Source of the DNA: Acidobacteriota bacterium
GTDB lineage: Bacteria; Acidobacteriota; Vicinamibacteria; Vicinamibacterales; JAKQTR01
NCBI GenBank assembly: GCA_026393755.1
Contig: JAPKZO010000031.1
Span: 1 to 64,000, forward strand
Direction: 5' to 3'
Length of the DNA stretch: 64,000 nt
The notes below the pieces were generated by a model. That model made no database searches. It was not told the origin of the DNA and saw only the letters and a list, made by a program, of their open reading frames with translations. The position numbers and the translations under genes are program-made. The stretch's first letter is position 1. The number at the start of each line of letters is the position of its first letter. Positions 25,439 through 34,146 of the stretch are shown here, piece by piece.

Positions 25439-25512
25439 TGGGGTCAGATCCAGAACACAACATCTTCAGGTTTCACGTTGCCCCGAGATGTTGTGTTTTG
25501 GATCTGACCCCA
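25439..25512. repeat. 27-bp-arm inverted repeat (REP/MITE-like)
   Basis: The arms at 25439-25465 and 25486-25512 match at 26 of 27 positions (TGGGGTCAGATCC.. pairing with ..GGATCTGACCCCA) around a 20-nt loop. The outer motif GGGGTCAGA resembles repeats found beside REP-associated tyrosine transposases, but no transposase gene lies in this window. It separates divergent promoters of the PH-like gene and nagA. Confidence 0.85.
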
Positions 25513-25542
25513 TGGCTCTGTTACAGTGGCCCCGACACTCGC

Positions 25543-26766
25543 ATGACGCAGACCCTGGTTCTTGCCGGCGTCGACATCGTGCTGCCCGACCGCGTCACGC
25601 CCGGGGGCACCATCATCATCGAAGACGGCCGGATCTCCGGCGTCCTGTCGCGGGTGGTGCCGACGGCATCAGATGTCCCGCGCGTCGATCTGCCCGGCCA
25701 CACCGTGGTCCCGGGGTTCATTGACGTCCACGTGCATGGCCTCGAGGGGATCGATTCGCTCGATGGCCCCGGCGCCGTCCGGGAGCTGGCCGCGCGCATG
25801 CCGAAATATGGCGTGACGGCCTTCTCCCCGACCAGCGTGGCGTGCCCGCCTGACGACCTGCGCATGCTGGTGGCGGCCGTCCGCCGGTGTCGTGAGGCGC
25901 CCGACGCCCGATCCGCGCGTGTGCTGCCCGCTCATCTCGAGAGCAACTTCCTCAACCCCGACTACAAGGGAGCCCAGGCGCTCTCGTGCCTCAGATCGCC
26001 AGCCGCGGCGCTCGCGGCGGGGCAGCGTGATCGCCAGTCGGCGCACACCGAGCAGTTCACCGCTGCCGACATCCTTCGCGTCATCGAAGAAGCCGGCCCG
26101 GACGTGGGCATCATCACGCTGGCGCCGGAACTGGACGGGGCGATGGCCCTCATCCGGCGCCTGGTCGCCTCCGGGCGCATCGTGTCGCTCGGCCACTCGG
26201 CCGCCACGTTCGACATCGCCATCGACGCCATCCGCGCGGGGGCGCGCCAGGCCACGCACCTGTTCAACCGGATGCCGCCGCTCGGCCACCGCGAGCCGGG
26301 GCTGGCCGGCGCGGTGCTGCAGGCGCCGGAGATCGCCGCCGAGATCGTGTGCGACGGCTATCACGTGCATCCCGGCATGCTGAGAATGGCGATTGCCGCA
26401 AAGGGCGCCGATCGGATCATGGCCATCACCGACGGCAGCGCGGGCGCCGGGCTTCCCCCGGGCTCACGCGCCAGGATTGGCGGTCGCGCCATCGACGTCG
26501 GTGAACAAGGCGCGTTTCTCGAGGACAACACTCTGGCGGGCAGCACCGCCACCATGGACCGCGTGTTTCGCGTGCTGACCAGCGTCGGCGGCCTCGGACT
26601 GGTCGACGCCGCGACGCTCTGCGCGACCACCCCCGCGCGAGAGCTTGGCCTGACCGGCCACGGCGTCATCGCACCGGGAGCGGTGGCCGACCTGGTCGTG
26701 CTCGGCCCGCAGTCGACGGTCGTCGAAACCTACATCGCCGGCCAGGCCTGCCTCGGTCGCGACTGA
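25543..26766 (+). CDS. nagA: N-acetylglucosamine-6-phosphate deacetylase
   Basis: This 407-residue amidohydrolase deacetylates GlcNAc-6-P in amino-sugar recycling. The metal-binding HVHG (His63, His65) and family stretches SLGHSAATF, ATHLFNRMPPLGHREPG, GYHVHPGML and ITDGSAGAG are all present, and the C-terminal LAGSTATMDR is typical of NagA. The ATG at 25543 is used; it lies 30 nt downstream of the inverted repeat, so the promoter must overlap or neighbour that element. No nagB, nagK or PTS gene is adjacent. Confidence 0.92.
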   Translation: MTQTLVLAGVDIVLPDRVTPGGTIIIEDGRISGVLSRVVPTASDVPRVDLPGHTVVPGFIDVHVHGLEGIDSLDGPGAVRELAARMPKYGVTAFSPTSVACPPDDLRMLVAAVRRCREAPDARSARVLPAHLESNFLNPDYKGAQALSCLRSPAAALAAGQRDRQSAHTEQFTAADILRVIEEAGPDVGIITLAPELDGAMALIRRLVASGRIVSLGHSAATFDIAIDAIRAGARQATHLFNRMPPLGHREPGLAGAVLQAPEIAAEIVCDGYHVHPGMLRMAIAAKGADRIMAITDGSAGAGLPPGSRARIGGRAIDVGEQGAFLEDNTLAGSTATMDRVFRVLTSVGGLGLVDAATLCATTPARELGLTGHGVIAPGAVADLVVLGPQSTVVETYIAGQACLGRD

Positions 26767-26810
26767 ACTTCCCGCGCCCCGAATCCGTCCTACTTCCCGG
26801 AGGTTGATCC

Positions 26811-27722
26811 ATGGGCATGTGGAGTTTCCGGGGGGCGACCAGCGCGGTGAGCGTGATGGCCATGGCCGCGACGCTGGCGGGTTGCGATATCAGGATCGGC
26901 GCGGCTCGATTCAGCGCACGGGAAGAGAAGAAGTTCACCGTCACGGGATCACCGCAGGTCGAGCTGACGACGTTTGACGGCTCCATCGAAGTCCGGGGCT
27001 GGGACAAGCCGGAAGTGCTGGTCGAAGTCGAGAAGCGTGGCGACAACCAGGCGGCTGTGGACAAGATCCAGGTGAAGACCACGCAAACCGGCAACACGAT
27101 CACCGTCGACATCCCGAAGGTCGCGTCGGCCACCCACTTCACGTTCGGCCAGTCGCCGAGCGCCAGCCTCGTGGTGACGGTGCCGACGCAGTCGGTCCTG
27201 AAGCTCGATAGCGGCGACGGCTCGGTGACCATCAAGCGCGTCAACGGAAAGATCAACATCCGCACCGGCGACGGCAGCGTGCGCATCACGGAGTCGAAGG
27301 GTGATCTGTTCGTGCGCACGGGCGACGGCTCGATCCAGGCCGCCGAGATTGACGGGCACGTGGATGTCGAAACGCGCGACGGCAGCATCAGCATCGAGGG
27401 CACGCTTCGTGGTGTCCGGGCCGACTCTGGCGACGGCTCGATCAAGCTGACGGCGCGAAAGGGCAGCACGATGGACGCCGACTGGGTCGCGACCACCAAC
27501 GACGGCTCCATCGACATGCGTGTGTCGGACGGGTTCGGCGCGGAGGTCGACGCCGAGAGCGGCGACGGCCGAGTGCGGATCGACAACCTCGCGGGCCAAA
27601 GCGATCGGCGCGCGCAAGGCGAGTCGCACGATCGCTCATCGGCGCGCGGCAGGATCGGTGACGGCGGGAAGCTTTTGAAACTGCGGACCGGCGCGGGGTC
27701 AATCAGTCTGAAGAACTGGTAG
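26811..27722 (+). CDS. Lipoprotein with DUF4097-type GDGS repeats
   Basis: This 303-residue probable lipoprotein has a signal peptide ending in the lipobox LAGC (Cys25). The rest is a repetitive beta structure in which the unit GDGS(I/V)-x-(I/V) recurs about every 18-22 residues (DSGDGSVTI, RTGDGSVRI, RTGDGSIQA, TRDGSISI, DSGDGSIKL, TNDGSIDM, GAGSISL), as in DUF4097 right-handed beta-helix adhesin-like domains. The function of such proteins is unknown; some sit beside anti-sigma factors. A clear terminator follows the stop at 27722. Confidence 0.82.
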   Translation: MGMWSFRGATSAVSVMAMAATLAGCDIRIGAARFSAREEKKFTVTGSPQVELTTFDGSIEVRGWDKPEVLVEVEKRGDNQAAVDKIQVKTTQTGNTITVDIPKVASATHFTFGQSPSASLVVTVPTQSVLKLDSGDGSVTIKRVNGKINIRTGDGSVRITESKGDLFVRTGDGSIQAAEIDGHVDVETRDGSISIEGTLRGVRADSGDGSIKLTARKGSTMDADWVATTNDGSIDMRVSDGFGAEVDAESGDGRVRIDNLAGQSDRRAQGESHDRSSARGRIGDGGKLLKLRTGAGSISLKNW

Positions 27723-27756
27723 CGACGGATTCGTTGGGCGATTGGAAGACAGGTGA

Positions 27757-27782
27757 GGGGCGTCCGGGTGGGCGCCCCTTTT
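27757..27782 (+). terminator. Intrinsic terminator after the DUF4097 gene
   Basis: A 9-bp stem, GGGGCGTCC/GGGCGCCCC, with one G-U pair and a GGGT loop is followed by TTTT (27779-27782). It begins 35 nt after the stop codon. Confidence 0.85.
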
Positions 27783-27785
27783 CGC

Positions 27786-27791
27786 TATAAT
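27786..27791 (+). promoter_or_regulatory. TATAAT -10 element for the polyamine-like cluster
   Basis: A consensus TATAAT lies 4 nt after the terminator T run and 39 nt before the ATG of the deoxyhypusine-synthase-like gene. No good -35 is seen at 16-18 nt upstream, because that space is the terminator stem. Confidence 0.55.
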
Positions 27792-27830
27792 GCTGTAAAT
27801 CATCTCGAAAGACCGGAGCAAGCGACTCAC

Positions 27831-29042
27831 ATGGCCAAGAACCCGACCGCGCCCAGCCGACACCGTAAGGATCTGTCCGACATGCCGGAGTGGATGAAGA
27901 AGAAAGCCTGTCCGAACCGGCACAAGTACATGTCCGGCAAGCGGGTGCTTCCGAAGAATCTCACGGGCAAGGAAAAACTCGAGGACATCGTTGATGATGC
28001 GTTTCTCGCGTACAACTCGGGCCGGCTGCGGGAAGCCTGCCGGTTGTTCACCGAGAAGATGCTCGAGCCGGATGTCACCATTGGCATGAGCCTGTCCGGG
28101 GCGCTGACGCCTGCGGGTCTGGGATGCTCGTCGATCGTGCCGCTCATCAAGGCGGGATTCGTGGACTGGATTGTCGCCACGGGCGCGAATCTGTATCACG
28201 ACCTGCACTTCGCGCTGAACTATCCGATCCGGATGGGCAGCTTCACTATGGACGACACCGAGTTGCGCGACAACGACATTGTCCGCGTCTACGACGTGTT
28301 GATGGGCTACAGCGACTGCCTGATGGCCACCGACGAGACGCTGCGCGACATCCTGGTTCAGCCTGAATTCCAGAAAGAGATGGGCACGGCCGAACTGCAC
28401 TACCTGCTGGGCAAGTACGCGGCCGAGTGGGAACGCAAGGCAGGCCTGAAGGACGTGTCGGTGCTCGCGGCGGCCTACCGCGCGGGCGTGCCGTGCTACA
28501 CCTCGTCGCCGGGTGACTCGACCATCGGCATGAACGTCGCGGGCGTGGAACTGCGCGGCAACAAGCTTCGGCTGAACCCGTCAATCGACGTCAACGAAAC
28601 GACCGGCATCGTCCTGGCGGCCAAGCGCGGTGGCGGCCGAAGCGCCGTCGTGCTGTGGGGCGGCGGCAGCCCGAAGAACTTCATGCTGCAGACCGAGCCG
28701 CAGATCCAGGAAGTGCTGCGTATCAAGGAGTTCGGCCAGGACTTCTTCCTGCAGGTGACCGACGCTCGCCCCGACACCGGCGGCCTGAGCGGCGCGACCC
28801 CGAGCGAGGCGGTGAGCTGGGGCAAGGTGGATCCGGATCGGCTTCCCGATGCCGTCGTGTGCTACACCGACACCACCATCGCGATGCCGATTCTCACGCA
28901 CTACGCGCTGGCGAGGCACAAGAAGCGGAAGACGCGCCGGCTGTACCAGGCACGCCCGGCGATGCTGAAGGCGCTGACCAGAGAGTATTTCGCGCACACC
29001 GGACTGAAGATGATCGACGGATCCGATCCGGCGATTGGCTGA
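27831..29042 (+). CDS. Deoxyhypusine synthase-like protein
   Basis: This 403-residue homologue of eukaryotic and archaeal deoxyhypusine synthase has NAD-binding [10 protein letters not shown] (residues 118-127) and [12 protein letters not shown]. The active-site lysine is conserved in AVSWGK (Lys332), equivalent to Lys329 of the human enzyme. Bacteria lack eIF5A, and characterised bacterial homologues make homospermidine, so that is the likeliest role here. GGAG upstream of the ATG at 27831 gives a ribosome site. The downstream gene follows after 5 nt and encodes an ornithine-decarboxylase-like protein, supporting a polyamine function. Confidence 0.88.
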   Translation: MAKNPTAPSRHRKDLSDMPEWMKKKACPNRHKYMSGKRVLPKNLTGKEKLEDIVDDAFLAYNSGRLREACRLFTEKMLEPDVTIGMSLSGALTPAGLGCSSIVPLIKAGFVDWIVATGANLYHDLHFALNYPIRMGSFTMDDTELRDNDIVRVYDVLMGYSDCLMATDETLRDILVQPEFQKEMGTAELHYLLGKYAAEWERKAGLKDVSVLAAAYRAGVPCYTSSPGDSTIGMNVAGVELRGNKLRLNPSIDVNETTGIVLAAKRGGGRSAVVLWGGGSPKNFMLQTEPQIQEVLRIKEFGQDFFLQVTDARPDTGGLSGATPSEAVSWGKVDPDRLPDAVVCYTDTTIAMPILTHYALARHKKRKTRRLYQARPAMLKALTREYFAHTGLKMIDGSDPAIG

Positions 29043-29047
29043 CGCCC

Positions 29048-30190
29048 ATGGCCAAGACCACTCCCGCACAACTCAAGGCGCTGGCGGCCCGGCACGGCAC
29101 GCCCCTCGTGGTGGTGAACCACGACATCCTCAGGCAGAACTACGCGCAGTTCAAGAAGTACCTGCCGCGTGTGCAGGCCTACTTCGCCGTCAAGGCCAAC
29201 CCCGCGCCCGAGATCGTGCGGACGCTGTTCCGCGCCGGCGCGAGCTTCGACGTCGCGTCGTTTCCCGAGTTCATGCTCGTGTATGACTTCATCAAGACGC
29301 GGCCCGCCGCTGAGCGGCAGGCGTTCGTGTGGGACAAGATCGTCTACGCGAATCCCGTCAAACCGAAGGACACGCTGCGCGCGCTCGACACGTACAAGCC
29401 GCTGGTGACCTTCGACAACCGCATTGAGATCGGGAAGATCCGGGATTTTGCGCCGCATGCCGGGCTGTTGCTGCGCATCCGGGTGCCAAACACCGGATCG
29501 ATGGTCGAACTGTCGTCCAAGTTCGGCTGCGAGCCCGGCGAGGCTGTGGCATTGATCGAGGAGGCGCACCAGGCCGGGCTGGTGGTAGAGGGCTTGAGCT
29601 TTCACGTCGGGAGCCAGTGCACGAACTTCGAGAACTTCGTGCAGGCGCTGAACATGTCGGCCTTGGTCCGGCAGGAAGCCGTGTCGCGCGGTTTCGACAT
29701 GAAGATTCTGGACATCGGTGGTGGATTTCCCGTGCGCTACAACCGCCACGTCCAGCCGTTCAGCCAGCTGGCAAAGGTCATCAACGCCGAGATCAACCGG
29801 TTGTTCCCGAAGGAGATGGAGATCATCGCCGAGCCGGGGCGCTTCTTCGTGGCGACGGCCGTCACCTCGATCGCGACGGTCATCGGCAAGGCCGTCCGGG
29901 ACGGCAGGCCGTGCTACTACATCGACGACAGCGTGTATCACACGTTCTCGGGGTTGATCTTCGACCACTGCCCGTACCATTTCAAGGCCTTCAGGAAGGG
30001 CCCGACCGAGGTGTCGGCGGTCTTCGGACAAACCTGCGACGGCCTCGACACCATCTCCCAGTCGGAGGCGCTCCCGGAGCTCCAGCTCGACGACCTGGTC
30101 TACTCCGAGGACATCGGCGCGTACAGCAACGCGTCGGCGACGTGGTTCAATGGCTTCGCGCCAGCCAAGGTCGTGCACATCAACGAGTAG
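29048..30190 (+). CDS. Ornithine decarboxylase-like PLP enzyme (alanine-racemase fold)
   Basis: This 380-residue fold-type III decarboxylase has its PLP lysine in FAVKANP (Lys49), with HVGSQC (186-191) and GGGFPVRY also present. The C-terminal motif TCDGLDTI (Cys330) and GAYSNASATWFNGF match eukaryote-type ornithine decarboxylase rather than diaminopimelate decarboxylase, which has CESGD. It should make putrescine from ornithine, although lysine or other diamino acids are possible substrates. It is 5 nt downstream of the deoxyhypusine-synthase-like gene and 4 nt upstream of the QueD-like gene. Confidence 0.85.
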   Translation: MAKTTPAQLKALAARHGTPLVVVNHDILRQNYAQFKKYLPRVQAYFAVKANPAPEIVRTLFRAGASFDVASFPEFMLVYDFIKTRPAAERQAFVWDKIVYANPVKPKDTLRALDTYKPLVTFDNRIEIGKIRDFAPHAGLLLRIRVPNTGSMVELSSKFGCEPGEAVALIEEAHQAGLVVEGLSFHVGSQCTNFENFVQALNMSALVRQEAVSRGFDMKILDIGGGFPVRYNRHVQPFSQLAKVINAEINRLFPKEMEIIAEPGRFFVATAVTSIATVIGKAVRDGRPCYYIDDSVYHTFSGLIFDHCPYHFKAFRKGPTEVSAVFGQTCDGLDTISQSEALPELQLDDLVYSEDIGAYSNASATWFNGFAPAKVVHINE

Positions 30191-30194
30191 GCCC

Positions 30195-30599
30195 ATGTAC
30201 TCCGTGAGCAAGCGCATCGACTTCTGCTACGGCCACCGGTTGCTGGACTACGACGGGATCTGCAAGCACCCGCATGGCCACAATGCCACCGTCGAGATCG
30301 AAGTGCGGAGCGGGCAGCTCGACAGCCGCTGCATGGTCTGCGACTTTGCCGACATCAAGCGCGTGGTGAAGTCGTGGATCGACGAGCACATCGATCACCA
30401 GATGGTCCTGCGCCGGGACGACCCGCTCGTCAAGCCCCTGCAGGAGCAAAACGAACCGCTGTTCCTCGTGGACGCCAATCCCACCGTCGAGCACCTCGCG
30501 AAGATCATTTACGAATACGCGAGGTCGCAGGGCTTTCCGGTCGAGGCTGTGCGCCTCTGGGAAACGCCCACGTCGTGTGCCACCTATCGCGGCGACTAG
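30195..30599 (+). CDS. QueD-like 6-carboxytetrahydropterin synthase family
   Basis: This 134-residue protein has the small pterin synthase fold. The zinc ligands fit YGHRL and HPHGHN, with the catalytic Cys just before in ICKHPHGHN. DHQMV and the terminal substrate-anchoring Glu in WETPTSCATY are also conserved. QueD acts in queuosine/7-deazaguanine synthesis; no other que gene is adjacent. Its tight placement after the decarboxylase gene is unexplained and may reflect a repurposed family member. Confidence 0.82.
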   Translation: MYSVSKRIDFCYGHRLLDYDGICKHPHGHNATVEIEVRSGQLDSRCMVCDFADIKRVVKSWIDEHIDHQMVLRRDDPLVKPLQEQNEPLFLVDANPTVEHLAKIIYEYARSQGFPVEAVRLWETPTSCATYRGD

Positions 30600-30616
30600 G
30601 GCCGGGAACGTCCACA

Positions 30617-31294
30617 GTGCTGCTTGTCTTTGATTTCGACGGAACGCTGGTGGATTCGATCGTCGACCTGACCGAGTCGGCCAGCGATCTCTCTGAGGAG
30701 TACGGCGGGAAACGGCTCGACCTTCCCGCGGTCACCTTGATGGTCGGCGAAGGTGCGCACACGCTGGTAGAGCGCATCCTGTCCACAGCCGGCGTCGCGG
30801 ATCAGCCGGCTGGTGCGCTCAGCCGATTCCTGGAGATCTACGATCGACGCATGCTCGATCACACCGTCCCCTATCCGGGGATGATCGACACCCTGACGAC
30901 GATCAGTCGCATCCACCGGCTGGCGATGCTGACCAACAAGCCCGAACAGGCGACCCGGCGCATCATGATCCACTCGAGTCTCGATCGGTTCTTCAAGGAC
31001 TGCGTGTTCGGCGACGGAACGTCTGCGCGCAAGCCCGATACGGAAGGGCTGCGGTGGTTGATGGGGCGCCAGAGTGCCTCGGCGTCGCAGACCTGGCTCA
31101 TTGGCGATTCGGACGTCGACGTGGAGACCGCCCGCGCGGCCGGCGTCCAGTTGTGCGTCGCCCGCTACGGGTTCGGCTTCTGCCGCATCGACCCGACCAC
31201 GCTTCGGCCAGACGACGTCATCATCGACCGGCCTTCGGATCTGCTGGCGGCGCTGGAACCATCTAAACCTATCGCACGTAGATCGCAGAGTTGA
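30617..31294 (+). CDS. HAD-family phosphatase, phosphoglycolate phosphatase-like
   Basis: This protein of about 225 residues has all HAD motifs: DFDGTLVDS near the N-terminus, the TNK stretch in motif II, the Lys in RKPD, and GDSDVDVETARAAG. It probably dephosphorylates a small sugar phosphate such as 2-phosphoglycolate. GTG at 30617 is the only start giving motif I at the proper position. The 3' end overlaps the convergent M14 peptidase gene by 26 nt. It may be the fourth gene of the deoxyhypusine-synthase-like cluster, with a 17-nt gap. Confidence 0.85.
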   Translation: MLLVFDFDGTLVDSIVDLTESASDLSEEYGGKRLDLPAVTLMVGEGAHTLVERILSTAGVADQPAGALSRFLEIYDRRMLDHTVPYPGMIDTLTTISRIHRLAMLTNKPEQATRRIMIHSSLDRFFKDCVFGDGTSARKPDTEGLRWLMGRQSASASQTWLIGDSDVDVETARAAGVQLCVARYGFGFCRIDPTTLRPDDVIIDRPSDLLAALEPSKPIARRSQS

Positions 31295-34022
31295 AGACGA
31301 CGCGGAACGTGGCAAACGGCTGACCGCGCCATTGCGGACGGAAGCCGAGCAGCACGACATGTCCCTTGTCGAGCTCGACGTCGAGCGCCGCCGCCTTGCC
31401 CTGAAGGTACTTCTCGCCAATCAGGTATCCAGACTGCAGAGGCGAGCCAGTATCGGCGTACTTGGCGAGGATCGTGCCCTTGAATCCCACCTGGGGTTCG
31501 TAGACCGGGCTGCCATCGACAAACACGGCAGAGGTTTCGTCCATGCCGGCCATCACCGGATGCGTGGGGTCGGTCTGGACGTTGACAATCGATCCACGCA
31601 GGAAGAACTCCTCTGGCTTCAGGCCTTCGGCGACGTTCCTTACCGGCAACTTGAACTGCTGGATCGCGAATCGGCAGGCTGAGTTGAAACAGACTACCGT
31701 CCCGCCGTCCCGCACGAATGTCTCGAAGGCCTGGAGGTCGGCCGCCGTGAGGGCGTAGGCATACTCGGGACGCACCGCCCGGCCCGATCCGCCGCCGCGC
31801 CCGCCCTGGCCGCGGCCCGCCGCCGGTGCGGCGCCCGCTGCCCGAGCACCCGCTGGTGGCGCGGCCGCTGTTCCCGCTGCTCCTCGTGCGACCGCAGCCT
31901 GGCCGCCGCTCTCCACCGGAATGCGGGCATCATCAGCGAGGATGATGCTGTCGACCTTGTCGCGAAGCGGCGTCTTGAAATCCTCCGGATGGAGACTTAC
32001 GAACTCGAAGCCGTATTGCTCGAGCAGCCACCGGGTCCACCCTTCGTCCATACTGCCGGTCCACGGCTGATACAGTCCGATGCGGGGCTTCTTCATCGCC
32101 ACACCGGATGCTGACGTGCGCTCCGCGACCAGCGCCAGCGACTTGACGAGATCGGCCTGAGCGGCGTCGGGCAGTCCGGTGATGATGTAGCGGGCACCCG
32201 CGGCGCGAGCGCCCGCGGCGAACTGAACGCTGGCCCCAAGCTTCCAGGCACGCGTGATGGCTCGGAAGGCGTTGTTCTGGGCGGGATCGACCGCGAGCGC
32301 GGGACCGCTGCCAGAAAGCCTGCCGGCCGGCGGGATGATCGCCGCCGCGGAAGGACTTGAATCGAATCCGATGCCAGGCACGCTGTCGAACGGTGCGGGA
32401 TCGGCGGAGGCGGTCATGTTGTACGGAGTGGGCTTTGCCGTCGGCAGCGGTGTCGCGCCAAGCAGCTTCAGCTTCCCGCGCACGTCTTCGGCGAGCGGGC
32501 TGGCGACAGCGGTGACCTTGACGCCCATCTGAAGGGGCAGCGTCCACCCCGCCGCGTCGTAGGGCCTGACCGGCGGGCCGCCCGGGTACTGCCGCAGGTC
32601 TGGGTACTTCTGCGGGTTGAGCAACTCGCGCGCCATGGCGCCAAATTCCTGGTCGGTCGGCACCACCCACGTGCCGGCTGCGTACGTGACCTTGTCAATC
32701 GTGGCTGGCGAGGTCAACTGCGACACACGCACACCGCCAAAGGCGAGGCGGCGCAGCATCTCGACGGCTGCCACAGGGTCGCGCTGATCCTGCGGAATCA
32801 TGTACGCGTACGGCGCGGTCTTTCTGCCCGCGGCAATCTGGTCCCGGCCGGCCTGATAGCGGTTGTAGAGCAGCGATTCCCGGTACTTGGCGGCGAACTC
32901 GAGCGTCGAGATCGCGGCCGTCTCGTTGTAGGCCACCGCATCGCCCAACCGCCACCAGCCGCCAGGCCACGGGCTCGCGTAGAGGCTCTGCGGCCTGAGG
33001 TCGCGATAGCTTTCTGGAAGATCGTTCAGCGTGTACTCGCGCGGCGCGGCCATGTTGCCAGCTGTCTCCGTCCAGAACGCCGGGATGTTCTTGAACACCG
33101 GCGCGTAGTCCACGTAGCCGGGATACCACGCGTCAAACGCCTGCCCCATGTGCGTGGCGCCGACCTGTCCCCGCTCATCGAGGCTCTTCGCGATGGCCAT
33201 GCCGATCATGTTGATTTCGCGCGACACCACATACGGAGCGTCGAGGGCAATCGGTTCAGAAAAGGGCGGCAGCCAGATGCGGGTGGGGAAGGGCGCGGAC
33301 TGGTGGAACACGTAAATGATGTTCGGCTCCCACTGGCGCCAGAACTGCTCCATCACGCGCGACTCGATCATGTTCAGCATGTACGCGTCGCGGTTGTTGT
33401 CGTGGCCGACGTATTCCTGATAGAGGCGGGGCAGGCCCGACTGCTCATAGGGTGTCCCGGCGTTTTTCGCGAGCCATTCACCCACCATCTGCTGGCCGTC
33501 CGGATTCATGGTCGGCCACAGCATGAGGATGTCGTTGTCGAGGATGTCCTTGATGGCGGGCTCAGCCGCGCGGTTGAGGAGGTCGTAGGCCAGCTGCAGC
33601 GTCATCTGCGCGCCAGCCACCTCAGTGGCGTGGCAGCCGCCGTCGAGGTGGACAAATGCCTTGCCTTCGCGCGCGAGCCGGCGTGCTTCATCGTCGGAAA
33701 GGCCCTGCGGATGAGCCAGGCGCTGCGCGATCTCGCGGTACCGATCGACGTTGTCGAGGTTCTTCGCATTCGAGATGAGGGCGAAATACATGACGCGCCC
33801 GTCTGTCGTCTTTCCGGCTTCCACGAGCCTGATGGACGGACTGGCGGCGGCAAGCTTCTTCAGGTAGCTGATGGCCTGGTCGTAGGTCGCCAGCTTGTTG
33901 TCGGCTCCCGGCTTGAAGCCCAGAACCGACTCCGGTGTCGGCAACGTCCGGGACGCCGCCTGCATCACCGCCTGGCTCCCGAGCACGACGACGACCAGCA
34001 GTATCGCTACCTTGCGCATCAT
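31269..34022 (-). CDS. Secreted M14-family zinc carboxypeptidase
   Basis: This 917-residue exported peptidase has a signal peptide over about residues 1-23. The M14 catalytic domain contains the zinc motif HATE (His131, Glu134), the GHDNNRD stretch (206-212) and the third zinc ligand His240 in VFHQSAPFP. The C-terminal half has no domain I can name, except a Gly/Ala-rich low-complexity loop near residue 720 (RGAAGTAAAPPAGARAAG). It starts at the ATG at 34022, as GGGAGGAT precedes it by about 6 nt; a second ATG directly follows. Such large M14 proteins are frequent in Acidobacteriota. Confidence 0.88.
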   Translation of the reverse strand: MMRKVAILLVVVVLGSQAVMQAASRTLPTPESVLGFKPGADNKLATYDQAISYLKKLAAASPSIRLVEAGKTTDGRVMYFALISNAKNLDNVDRYREIAQRLAHPQGLSDDEARRLAREGKAFVHLDGGCHATEVAGAQMTLQLAYDLLNRAAEPAIKDILDNDILMLWPTMNPDGQQMVGEWLAKNAGTPYEQSGLPRLYQEYVGHDNNRDAYMLNMIESRVMEQFWRQWEPNIIYVFHQSAPFPTRIWLPPFSEPIALDAPYVVSREINMIGMAIAKSLDERGQVGATHMGQAFDAWYPGYVDYAPVFKNIPAFWTETAGNMAAPREYTLNDLPESYRDLRPQSLYASPWPGGWWRLGDAVAYNETAAISTLEFAAKYRESLLYNRYQAGRDQIAAGRKTAPYAYMIPQDQRDPVAAVEMLRRLAFGGVRVSQLTSPATIDKVTYAAGTWVVPTDQEFGAMARELLNPQKYPDLRQYPGGPPVRPYDAAGWTLPLQMGVKVTAVASPLAEDVRGKLKLLGATPLPTAKPTPYNMTASADPAPFDSVPGIGFDSSPSAAAIIPPAGRLSGSGPALAVDPAQNNAFRAITRAWKLGASVQFAAGARAAGARYIITGLPDAAQADLVKSLALVAERTSASGVAMKKPRIGLYQPWTGSMDEGWTRWLLEQYGFEFVSLHPEDFKTPLRDKVDSIILADDARIPVESGGQAAVARGAAGTAAAPPAGARAAGAAPAAGRGQGGRGGGSGRAVRPEYAYALTAADLQAFETFVRDGGTVVCFNSACRFAIQQFKLPVRNVAEGLKPEEFFLRGSIVNVQTDPTHPVMAGMDETSAVFVDGSPVYEPQVGFKGTILAKYADTGSPLQSGYLIGEKYLQGKAAALDVELDKGHVVLLGFRPQWRGQPFATFRVVFNSAIYVR

Positions 34023-34146
34023 GGATATCCTCCCGCGCGGTACCTTATCGTCGGGCCGCCTCAACTGCAAGCCGGTTTGTCGGCGGCGTCCTGAGCGCCG
34101 GGCAGTCACCGTGAATGCGGGCGACCCGGCAAGCGCGACGAGTCCG

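Noticed and set aside
27831-29042. True deoxyhypusine modification of a translation factor
   Set aside because: No eIF5A-like gene is in the window and bacteria are not known to have one; homospermidine synthesis is the more likely role.
28901-30217. A 438-codon antisense frame over the ornithine-decarboxylase-like gene
   Set aside because: It has no recognisable motifs, and the plus-strand gene is clearly real with PLP and catalytic residues intact.
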